From Alphaproteobacteria bacterium GWF2_58_20 (GTDB lineage Bacteria > Pseudomonadota > Alphaproteobacteria > UBA1247): a stretch of 64,000 nucleotides of DNA. Positions within the stretch are counted from its first letter, which is position 1. The number at the start of each line of letters is the position of its first letter. The notes below the pieces were generated by a model that saw only the letters and a program-made list of their open reading frames with translations, had not been told where the DNA came from and ran no database searches. Of the stretch, positions 1 to 8,144 are shown one piece after another. The position numbers were made by a program, and so were the translations under genes. The stretch spans positions 144,205-208,204 of the forward strand of contig MEMB01000006.1 of the NCBI GenBank assembly GCA_001768735.1. The letters run 5' to 3'.

Positions 1-408
1 GGTCATGCGCGTGCCGCCCAGCCAGCTTTCCAGGCGCATCAGGCGGGAAGGGCGATCAATGTAACGAAAGGAGCGGTGGTGCAGGAACAGGCGGGTACCA
101 AGCAGCCGCGCCAGGCCCACAAGAAGGGTGTCGTAAAGGATTCCGTACCCGGCGGCAGCGCACAGGTAGCAGGCCCGCTGCGGGTGTTTGCGTCCATGCA
201 GAAGGGCCGCCGCCGCTTTCAGGTATCCTGTGGCGCGGTTCAGGTGATAGCGGGGGGAACGGGCATCAAGCCCTCCGCCCGAGGTGCGGATGGCGACAAT
301 GGCGTGCCCGACCCCTTGCGCTTCCAGACGCCTGAGGACATTTGCACTGCTGCGGGCCGCGCCATGCATGGGGGGCGGCAGGGGCGCGACAAAAACAAGA
401 TGGGTCAT
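1..408 (-). CDS. Glycosyltransferase (group 1/GT4-like), N-terminal part, truncated by the window edge
   Basis: Manual translation of the minus strand from ATG at 408 stays open to position 1 (136 codons): MTHLVFVAPLPPPMHGAARSSANVLRRLEAQGVGHAIVAIRTSGGG...LLGTRLFLHHRSFRYIDRPSRLMRLESWLGG. This is a GT4-type N-terminus. It is missing from the ORF track because it has no stop in the window. Its start overlaps the stop of the upstream gene (ATGA). Confidence 0.75.
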   Translation of the reverse strand, partial: MTHLVFVAPLPPPMHGAARSSANVLRRLEAQGVGHAIVAIRTSGGGLDARSPRYHLNRATGYLKAAAALLHGRKHPQRACYLCAAAGYGILYDTLLVGLARLLGTRLFLHHRSFRYIDRPSRLMRLESWLGGTRMT

Positions 409-1832
409 GGCGCGAGCTGCACCGTCCATGTGGCGCTGGTCGCCGGAATGTCGCCCGCCATCAGCTTGACCATGATCTGGCGCGCCGCTGCCACGGGGCC
501 ATCCAGAGGCATGGCGCGGAGCTGGATCCGGTCGCCGGGCTGAACGGTTGTGGAGGCTTGAGCAGGGGTTTCTTCCCAGGTGTTGTTGTCATTGCCTGCC
601 CGCAGGACGCGCAGGACGGTTTCCGCAAAAATCTCGGAATAGCCATCGAAAGCAAAAGGATCGTCGATGGAGATGGTGAGGGCGCCGGTAAAGCCTTCAA
701 GGGTTTGAGTGTTGGACATGATGCTGGTTCCGGCAACGCCTTCGCTGGAGGTAAAGGACAATGTGTTAGGAACATAATCACGTGTGCCGAGCTGCCATGA
801 TACTGTCTGGATACCAAGGAGGGCTTCGATTTGGCGTGTGGCTCCGGGAGATGTTATTGTTGTTGCCTTGAACCAGAAATACTGGCCGCTGCGCGCATGG
901 CCCGGATACATGCTCCAGCAATTGTCGGAGGCGGGAGGTTGTGCGGCGCTGTCGGTGACGCAGTAACCATGGGATCCGCCCGATGAATATGTCATGAGAA
1001 CGGGAACAATGCTATTGGGCACCAGCTTGAGCGGGCCGAAGCCCCGCACGACCTCTATGTCTGGATCCTGATCGAGGCTGGGAGGCAGGATGCTGCGGCC
1101 TTCCGTGTCTTCAAGGGTGGGATCCGGGGAAAGGTTTGTGTCGCTGCCAATCGCGTTTTCGAGCAGGTATTTGACTTCCCCGTAACGGGCGCGGATGTCA
1201 TCCGGAGAAATGGGCTGGGTGCCCGGCATGGCGCCCACAGACGTTACGATGATGCTGTCATAGGCGGTATCAATTTCTCTGCTGCCGGTTTCGTTGGTCA
1301 CGCTGACGCGGCCAACATGGCCGTCCGGGTCGGGCAGCAGGATGACCTGCATGCCGGAAGGCAAGGTGTGGAAAAGGTCGATGATGACAGCCGTGCCGCG
1401 CACACCGATGGTGCCGACAGGCGTGTTGATGACCATGGCATCCTCGCCGGATTTGGCAATGGCGCCGCTGACAAAGGCATAAATGCCTTCAAGGATGGAC
1501 CAGAGCCCGCGCGAACCACTGTTGTGGAAGTCGATGGTGATGGTGGAATTGGGGTCGATCGCAAGGTTGGTGCCGTCAATGAAGCCAATGACAAGTGAGC
1601 CGGATCCATCGGTTTTAATGGTATCTCCCTGGTAGATCTTGCTGCGTTCGGCAAGGTCTGTCATGCCTTCTCCCTCCCGCGTAACGGTGGCACCGGGATT
1701 TGCGGCCAGAACCATGCCGACATGGGCGGAAAGGTCATCCTGTCCCGGAATGGTGCGCCGCAGGACGTATTGTTCGGCGTGGGCAGGCAGGGCAAGCAGG
1801 AGACACAGGACAAGGGAGATCAGGCGGGGCAT
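405..1832 (-). CDS. Secreted FecR-domain protein
   Basis: Signal peptide MPRLISLVLCLLLALPAHA; FecR-like core 'GDTIKTDGSGSLVIGFIDGTNLAIDPNSTITIDF...VINTPVGTIGVRGTAVIID'. Start at MPRLIS preferred over the longer ORF. Confidence 0.75.
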   Translation of the reverse strand: MPRLISLVLCLLLALPAHAEQYVLRRTIPGQDDLSAHVGMVLAANPGATVTREGEGMTDLAERSKIYQGDTIKTDGSGSLVIGFIDGTNLAIDPNSTITIDFHNSGSRGLWSILEGIYAFVSGAIAKSGEDAMVINTPVGTIGVRGTAVIIDLFHTLPSGMQVILLPDPDGHVGRVSVTNETGSREIDTAYDSIIVTSVGAMPGTQPISPDDIRARYGEVKYLLENAIGSDTNLSPDPTLEDTEGRSILPPSLDQDPDIEVVRGFGPLKLVPNSIVPVLMTYSSGGSHGYCVTDSAAQPPASDNCWSMYPGHARSGQYFWFKATTITSPGATRQIEALLGIQTVSWQLGTRDYVPNTLSFTSSEGVAGTSIMSNTQTLEGFTGALTISIDDPFAFDGYSEIFAETVLRVLRAGNDNNTWEETPAQASTTVQPGDRIQLRAMPLDGPVAAARQIMVKLMAGDIPATSATWTVQLAP

Positions 1833-1867
1833 GTTTTTGGTCCTCGTTTGGTAGGGACAAAGGGGCA

Positions 1868-2371
1868 TCAGGGTTCGGTGCAGCAAGGATCCCTGGGATC
1901 CATGGCGGGATTGGCGGCCGCAGTGCGGCTGGTGCAGGCCATGGGGTTTGATGGATTTCCGGATTCCACGCAGCAGGGCAGGATGGGGCCATCAAACCCC
2001 AGTCGGCTTCTGGTGGACTGACAGGTGTTTTCAGCTTTTGTGTCGTTTCCGATGATGGTGCGCAGTTCGTTGTTCAGGATGTTCCAGACCTGTGCCGGCG
2101 CGCCCGGAAGGTCACTGAGGTATTCTTCGTTCACCAGGCAGTCCAGCTCGAGCAGCAGGCCGTTTGCGGTGCAGGAATCCTGAAGGGTTTTTCCGGAGTC
2201 ATCCTCAAACATCGTGATGGCGCTCAGGATTTGTTCCTGTTCGGCCATGAGGCGGGATGCGGATGCATCAGACAGGTAGCCACGAAAGACTCCGCCGCCA
2301 TAATAAGCGGCAATCATGGTTGTAACGGCCACCAGCGCAATGGCAATGGCTGTGGCAATCAGGTTGCCCAT
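1868..2371 (-). CDS. Type IV pilin-like / pseudopilin-like protein, Cys-rich C-terminus
   Basis: N-terminal hydrophobic helix MGNLIATAIAIALVAVTTMIAAYYGGG followed by an amphipathic ASRLMAEQEQI segment. Gapless N-terminal similarity to the ORF at 36679. Confidence 0.5.
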   Translation of the reverse strand: MGNLIATAIAIALVAVTTMIAAYYGGGVFRGYLSDASASRLMAEQEQILSAITMFEDDSGKTLQDSCTANGLLLELDCLVNEEYLSDLPGAPAQVWNILNNELRTIIGNDTKAENTCQSTRSRLGFDGPILPCCVESGNPSNPMACTSRTAAANPAMDPRDPCCTEP

Positions 2372-2444
2372 GTTTCCCGACCCCCTTTACATGAAACGGC
2401 ATATGGACAAGCATACCTTTTCAGGGAGGTGGGGTCAAAGCTTT

Positions 2445-3770
2445 TTACAATGAAAGCAGGGCAAAAAGGGCCAGCAGGAACCCCAATCCGGCAAAGCTGG
2501 CCAGCCAGGCTTTCCTGTCCATCATGTTGCGGCCCTTTTCATCCACAAGGACGTCGCTGGAAAATCCTGTGCGTTTTATCAGGTTCTTGTGTTCCGGAAG
2601 GCCGCTGCCTGCAATGTGACTGGCCACCGGTTTCCAGTTGGAAAGGGCGGGCGTTCCCATCTGGTCGGTTGTCCAGATGAAAAGGGTGTTGCCATTTTTC
2701 AGGCGCAGGGCGACACCTTCGGTTTGGGCGCTGGCGAGCAACAAGGCCTGGCCGCGGGGGCCGCGTCCAAAGGCGCTTGCAATGAACAGGAGGTTGACCA
2801 GCCATTTGGGGGAGGTCTTGGCAGCCGGGGCGGTCCATTCCATGGCATCAAAAGGCAGGATGAGCGTTCCGGCGACATGCGTGAGGACCAGGCCTTCCGG
2901 AATGGGGCGAACCGAAAAAGTGGCGGCGGCGGCGGTTTGAATGGCCAGGAAAGCGCCCATGGCCGCCATCGGCCACAGCACCAGGGTTATGGGAAGGGCC
3001 GTTGCAAAAACCCGCTGGCTTCCGCCTGCAATGAAGATGGGCAGGATGTAGAAACCATAGAGTATCAACGCTGTCACAAGATCGGACGCCACCATGCGCC
3101 AGCGGTGGTAATGGGCTGCGCCCTTCGGATGGCGTGGATATCCCGCCAGAAGATGGAGAAGAACGCCCGCCATCAGCAGGAGAGAGCCAACGGTCCGGAA
3201 AGGGTGGAACAGGGCGGGGGGAATGTCGGGGCCGGAAAAGCCTGCGCCTAGCGTGAAATCGCTGTCATGGAAAGTCTGGCGGCGCAGTTCGAGGATGTGT
3301 TCTCCGGCTGCAATATAGCAGGGGGTGGAAATGCGGGTGTCAAGGCCGGAAAGGGCAGGGTCGCCGGGGGCAAAAAAGAGGGGGCGTCCCGAGGGTCTTG
3401 TGTCGTCCGGGCTGGCGCGCCAGAGCCATGCGGCACCTGGCCGGGCTTCGCTGGCATCCAGGAGGTTTGCGATGGTTTGCGGGGAAAGACTCGCTGTCTG
3501 GAGACAGGCGCGGGTTTTTTCCGACGCAAAGTCGGCAAGGGAAAGGGCTGCCAGGCGCTGGTTTTCGGAGGAAAGCGCACGGATGCCGGTGCGCAAGGCC
3601 GTCTGTTCCTGCGCAAAGTTGACAGGGCGCAAGGAAATGATGGGGGCTGTCGGGGTCAGGAAGGCCAGCCAGATTCCGCCCAGGATCAGGATGCTGGATG
3701 CCAGGCGGGCAATTCCGGCGGTTCCAGGCAGGAATGGGAGGGTGGCATTGGTTGTTTTTTCGGGTTTCAT
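2445..3770 (-). CDS. Multi-TM membrane protein of unknown function
   Basis: Long ORF with several hydrophobic segments (IARLASSILILGGIWLAFLTP; VGSLLLMAGVLLHLLAGY; LVTALILYGFYILPIFIAGG; C-terminal LASFAGLGFLLALFALLSL). Start at MKPEKTT chosen. Confidence 0.55.
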   Translation of the reverse strand: MKPEKTTNATLPFLPGTAGIARLASSILILGGIWLAFLTPTAPIISLRPVNFAQEQTALRTGIRALSSENQRLAALSLADFASEKTRACLQTASLSPQTIANLLDASEARPGAAWLWRASPDDTRPSGRPLFFAPGDPALSGLDTRISTPCYIAAGEHILELRRQTFHDSDFTLGAGFSGPDIPPALFHPFRTVGSLLLMAGVLLHLLAGYPRHPKGAAHYHRWRMVASDLVTALILYGFYILPIFIAGGSQRVFATALPITLVLWPMAAMGAFLAIQTAAAATFSVRPIPEGLVLTHVAGTLILPFDAMEWTAPAAKTSPKWLVNLLFIASAFGRGPRGQALLLASAQTEGVALRLKNGNTLFIWTTDQMGTPALSNWKPVASHIAGSGLPEHKNLIKRTGFSSDVLVDEKGRNMMDRKAWLASFAGLGFLLALFALLSL

Positions 3771-3981
3771 GGCAGCCTTTCCAGGTTTTTCGGGGGCATT
3801 ATCCTTGTTTTCATGAAAGCATGCAATGCTCCTATACGGAAATCCGGTTGCACTTGGACGCAATGACGGGTAAATTGTTGGGAGAACGGAAATTATCCGC
3901 CTTGTCCGTTCATAGGGAGGGGCGACCCGGGCAGACGTTATGGTCCGGCAAACGGAATGATTTTTAAGGAGACGGAAAGCC

Positions 3982-5082
3982 ATGCTTAAAAACGTGTGCC
4001 ATGTTCTGTTTGTTCTCATGGTCATGGGTGGTTCAGCCCTTGCCCGCGAAGTGGCAACCGAGGGGCATGGCACCAGCTTTGCCCTGGCGGTGCAGGATGG
4101 CCTGCGTCAGGCTGTGGCCCAGGCGTCCGGCGTGGATGTCCAGGCGACAACGCAGGTACAGGGTATGAAATGGGTGCGCGATGATATCACCACCCATGCG
4201 CAAGGCTATGTGACTGATTATGAGATTCTTTCGGAAGAGGAAAATCCGTCGGGGACGCATGTTGTGAAATTGCGCGCCAATGTCAATGCCGGGCGCATCC
4301 GCAACCATGCTGAAGCCCTTGAAATCCTCATGAAGCTGTCCGGGCACCCGAGGGTTGTGGTTCTTGGGCTTGATGATGAGCTGGAAAGCATTTCTCCGGT
4401 CATGCCGGATTTTGCCCTTCTCACGGAGACGGTGGCTGGCATTTTTCGGGATGATTTCCGTTTTGACGTGGTGGAAGAAGAGCGGCGCATTCCCAACAAG
4501 ACCCGCAAGGAAGCCCTGGCGGCTGTGCATGGAACGGCAGATTATGCCATTCTTGTCCGGGTGGAGCGTTTGGAATCCCCGGTTATCGGTGAAGTCCGTC
4601 TGTCCCTTGACGCAGTGCGCCTGTCCGATGGCAAGGCCATTTCCAGCCGCAGCGAAGATGTTTTCATGCCGCACCACCGGTTCCGGAGGGGAAGGGTTCC
4701 TTCAGACCGCATGGCGGTGGATGCCGTTCTTGCCCACGTGTTTCCGCTGGGCGTAGAAATGGCGCAGGACATGGTGGATGACCTTCAGGCAGAAAACATG
4801 CCGGGAGAAGGCCTCCAGTACCGACTTTCCTTCCAGGGATTGCCCGCATATGTGGTTGACGGGTTTGGGGAAGCCCTTGCGGGCTTGCCGGGTTTCGTGC
4901 GTATCCATCTTGAGAAAAGGGATGGCCATGCGCTTGTATTTTCCTTCTGGTCGAGCCTGCCCAATGCGGAGCTGGTGGACCGGGAGATTCGTGAGTTGCT
5001 TGATGACAGGGGGATTTCCCATCGTTTTCGGGTTGAGGGCCGTGTACTGAGTTACAAGGCTGTGGATCCTGTCTTTGAGTGA
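3982..5082 (+). CDS. Periplasmic FlgT-like protein
   Basis: Signal peptide; 'EGHGTSFALAVQDGLRQAVAQASGVDVQATTQVQGMKWVRDDITTHAQGYVTDYEIL' resembles the N-terminal domain of FlgT-type proteins. Confidence 0.5.
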   Translation: MLKNVCHVLFVLMVMGGSALAREVATEGHGTSFALAVQDGLRQAVAQASGVDVQATTQVQGMKWVRDDITTHAQGYVTDYEILSEEENPSGTHVVKLRANVNAGRIRNHAEALEILMKLSGHPRVVVLGLDDELESISPVMPDFALLTETVAGIFRDDFRFDVVEEERRIPNKTRKEALAAVHGTADYAILVRVERLESPVIGEVRLSLDAVRLSDGKAISSRSEDVFMPHHRFRRGRVPSDRMAVDAVLAHVFPLGVEMAQDMVDDLQAENMPGEGLQYRLSFQGLPAYVVDGFGEALAGLPGFVRIHLEKRDGHALVFSFWSSLPNAELVDREIRELLDDRGISHRFRVEGRVLSYKAVDPVFE

Positions 5083-5125
5083 TGTTGGGGCATCTCGCCC
5101 AGTGCGTACCAAAGTGGAGAGTGAC

Positions 5126-6091
5126 ATGAAGAAAACCAGTTACCTGCTGATGTCGGCGATTGCCGCATTTGCCTGGCTGCTTGCACCGGGCATGGCAAAG
5201 GCTGCTGACAAGCCAAACCTCCTCGTCATGGGGGAAGATGCGGATGAAGATACCGTTCCTCGTGACAGCCGCGTGTTCCGTCGCGTGGTCAATGAGCTGC
5301 AAAACCAGCTCAACAATGAAGGCTACAATGTCTTCGACGAAACGGCCATTACCCTTGACGGGTATGTTCAGGGCCGCGTGCGCCGCACCGATGCCGAAAT
5401 CATCGACATCGCCCGCAGCGTCACCCGTCCGCCAATTGATGTGGCGACCATGTTCATCATTTATGCCAGTGCAGAAGTCCTGCCGTACACGACCAAGGTC
5501 CGGACCCGCATCGAAGGCCGTTTGCTCAACGTCCAGACCGGACGCAGCATGGGCAATTTCGAGGTGGAATCGCCGACGACCTGGCGTGCGCCGGTTAATT
5601 GTTCGCGCGAATGCATCCTGGAAACCGTAGGGACCCATGCCCGCGAGCTGGCCATGAGCCTTGGGGATGTGCTGGTGCAGAAACTGACCAACGAAGTGAC
5701 CGGTGGTGCAGCGACCTACATGCCGGAATCCGGCATGGCGCCTGCCCCGGCTCCCATTGGTGGCGGTTTGAATGGCGGCAGCCAGAACCCGGGGTATGTG
5801 ACCCAGTATGTCCTGACCTTCGAGAATTTCACCACCCGTGAGATGCTCGACTGGGAAGACTATCTGCGGATCTTCTCCGGCTATCGCAGCCATCGCGCCA
5901 TGGAAGACACTGGCATGGTGCATCGCATCTGGTACGAGTCCTCCATCGATGATGCCAAGCTGCACCGCAACCTGCAGAAGGCGGCGGACAAGCTCGGCGC
6001 CGATGTGCGGATCACCAAGGACCGTAATGAATACAAGGTCCAGAAGATCGGCATGCGCAAGATGGGTGGCCCGCGTCAGGACGCCTGGTAA
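5126..6091 (+). CDS. Secreted envelope protein (possibly FlgO/CsgG-like fold)
   Basis: Signal peptide MKKTSYLLMSAIAAFAWLLAPGMAKA; 'TRIEGRLLNVQTGRSMGNFEVE' resembles FlgO/CsgG-type domains. In series with the FlgT-like gene. Confidence 0.45.
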   Translation: MKKTSYLLMSAIAAFAWLLAPGMAKAADKPNLLVMGEDADEDTVPRDSRVFRRVVNELQNQLNNEGYNVFDETAITLDGYVQGRVRRTDAEIIDIARSVTRPPIDVATMFIIYASAEVLPYTTKVRTRIEGRLLNVQTGRSMGNFEVESPTTWRAPVNCSRECILETVGTHARELAMSLGDVLVQKLTNEVTGGAATYMPESGMAPAPAPIGGGLNGGSQNPGYVTQYVLTFENFTTREMLDWEDYLRIFSGYRSHRAMEDTGMVHRIWYESSIDDAKLHRNLQKAADKLGADVRITKDRNEYKVQKIGMRKMGGPRQDAW

Positions 6092-6299
6092 GAATGGTCG
6101 GGCGGGTGTTGCTCCCGTGGGGTAACGCCAGCCTGGCGCTTTTTATGGATCATGCGTGGTTCCTGTTGGAACCCTGGTTCTTTTGGGGGCCACGCATGTT
6201 TCCTGTTTCCGGGGGGATTCCTGGACCATGCCTTTCTGACGGGCGTTTGTTCCGAAAGACATTTGTGGCGGCATGTATTTTTGTCCCGGGAGGTGCACG

Positions 6300-7223
6300 A
6301 TGAAACTGCGAATCCTTTTTATGTCCGGCATCCTGATGACGGTGGCAGGAGGTGTTCCTGCCTTTGCCGGATACCTTGAAAAACAAGCTGTTTCGCAGAA
6401 AGGCCCTGAGGCCGTTCTGGACTGGACGTCCGGCATTCTTGAGGTGGTCGGCCGGGCAACAGCCCCGGATCGGGGGTCTGCGGTTCAGCGCGAAATCATG
6501 GCCATCGAGGCCGCGCGTGCCATGGCGTACAAACACCTGGCGGAATCCCTGCATGGGGTTCGGGTGCAAGCCCATACCACGGTTGGGAACATGGCCCGCG
6601 TCATGCAGGATGTTTCTACCGCCGTGAATGGTATGGTCACGGGGGCCGTTCCCGTGTCTGAAAGTGTTTCCTGGGTTTCGGATATCCGTGATGGCAGCGC
6701 CGTAGCTGCCGCACCTTGGGCGGAAGTTGTCTTGCGCATTTGCTTTGACCGCAGTGCGCCGGAGTGTGCATCGGTTCCGGAAACCCTCTATGAGGGGATC
6801 AATCTTGCGCAGCTTCTTCCCATGCCGCACAAGACGTTTGGCCGTTCCGATGCCGGGCGTTACCTAACGGATTCGTATCAGGATGAAAATTATACAGGGC
6901 TGGTTGTCGATCTTGACAAACAGGTCTTTCTTCCAGTTCTGGCTCCGGAAATCGTCACGCCTGACGGAAAAATGGTTTTCGCAGGACGGCGGGTGGATTC
7001 CCGTATTCTGGCCACACATGGTCCAGTCCGTTATGCGCAAACACTCGAGGCCGCCCGCGATGCCAGGTTTGTCGGAAACAATCCCCTGATACTCCGCGCC
7101 CGGGATGTTACGGAAGACAACCAGATTGTCATTGATCCCCATGATGCCGCCATTCTTGTAAGGACCAGCCTTGAAGACAAGGATTTCCTGCGTCTTGGCA
7201 AGGTGGTTCTTGTTCTGCCCTGA
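6300..7223 (+). CDS. LPP20/FlgP-FlgT-like secreted protein
   Basis: Signal peptide; 'AVQREIMAIEAARAMAYKHLAESLHGVRVQAHTTVGNMARVMQDVSTAVNGMVTGAVPVSES' is LPP20/FlgT-type. Confidence 0.5.
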   Translation: MKLRILFMSGILMTVAGGVPAFAGYLEKQAVSQKGPEAVLDWTSGILEVVGRATAPDRGSAVQREIMAIEAARAMAYKHLAESLHGVRVQAHTTVGNMARVMQDVSTAVNGMVTGAVPVSESVSWVSDIRDGSAVAAAPWAEVVLRICFDRSAPECASVPETLYEGINLAQLLPMPHKTFGRSDAGRYLTDSYQDENYTGLVVDLDKQVFLPVLAPEIVTPDGKMVFAGRRVDSRILATHGPVRYAQTLEAARDARFVGNNPLILRARDVTEDNQIVIDPHDAAILVRTSLEDKDFLRLGKVVLVLP

Positions 7224-7258
7224 TGTCTCGCATTCTTAAAAATAAAGGAGATGAAAAG

Positions 7259-7840
7259 ATGCTGAAAAAACTGTCCCTGCCCCTTGCCGGGCTCGCTCTC
7301 CTGCTGGGGGGCTGCACCACTTATGTCCCCACCGGTGGGTTTTCCGCTGTCCTGCCAGCCCTGACAGCAACGCCTCCGGGGGATCGCCTGTCCTATGACG
7401 ACTTGCATATCCTCAATAGCGTTGCCCAGGACAATCTGGAAGAACGCACCAGTGGCCGTGAGGATTTCTGGCGCAATGTGCAGACCCGCAATTTTGGTTC
7501 GGTGGTGTCCTTTGGCGTGATTTATGCCGGAGATGGGACGCCCTGCCGTGACATGGAACAGACCGCGACGGTCCGGGGCCGTGTGGCGCGTGCCCGTGGG
7601 CGTGCCTGCCGGGCATCAAATGGAATCTGGGGCGTGATCCAGAGCTATGGCCTGCCGTCGGGAACGACCAGTGGAACATTTATGCCGCCTGTGACGGGGA
7701 TCAATCCGCCGCCGACGCATCCTGTCCAGAACCCGCCTGTCCTTGCTCCGGGTCAGCCCGGACACTGGCAGACCCTGGGAGATTCCCTGGCACCGGGTGG
7801 CGCAAAGCGCAATGATGGCTGGCAGGGCGAATCGTTCTGA
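7259..7840 (+). CDS. Lipoprotein, RT0821/Lpp0805 surface-antigen-like
   Basis: Lipobox ALLLGGC; 'EDFWRNVQTRNFGSVVSFGVIYAGDGTPCRDMEQTATVRGRVARARGRACRASNGIW' matches the RT0821/Lpp0805 family pattern (W-x-N...G-x-V...C-R-x-...-A-x-G-x-A-C). Confidence 0.6.
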   Translation: MLKKLSLPLAGLALLLGGCTTYVPTGGFSAVLPALTATPPGDRLSYDDLHILNSVAQDNLEERTSGREDFWRNVQTRNFGSVVSFGVIYAGDGTPCRDMEQTATVRGRVARARGRACRASNGIWGVIQSYGLPSGTTSGTFMPPVTGINPPPTHPVQNPPVLAPGQPGHWQTLGDSLAPGGAKRNDGWQGESF

Positions 7841-7856
7841 TCAGCGGTCATTTTTG

Positions 7857-7895
7857 AAAAAAGTCCCGGGCATCAGATGGTGTCCGGGACTTTTT
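7857..7895 (+). terminator. Rho-independent terminator
   Basis: AAAAAGTCCCGGGCA...TGTCCGGGACTTTTT hairpin plus T-run. Confidence 0.8.
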
Positions 7896-8144
7896 ATTTC
7901 CACTTGGCATTTTTATAAAACATGGGTATGGTGCTGACCGCGATAAGTGCGGGTTCAGAATTGACGCCCGCCCATGCAACAATGTTTTCAGGTGCCGTGT
8001 GCCAAGTCCCATGCATTCCATTTCTGGCTGCTTAAAAGCGCCGTTTATCGGCATGATGGCTTGCGCTCTGCGCCTTTCCCAAACCCATGACGCACCCTTC
8101 CTTTTTATCGCCGGAAGTCCGGTGCGCCCAGGAGATTCCCTTTT

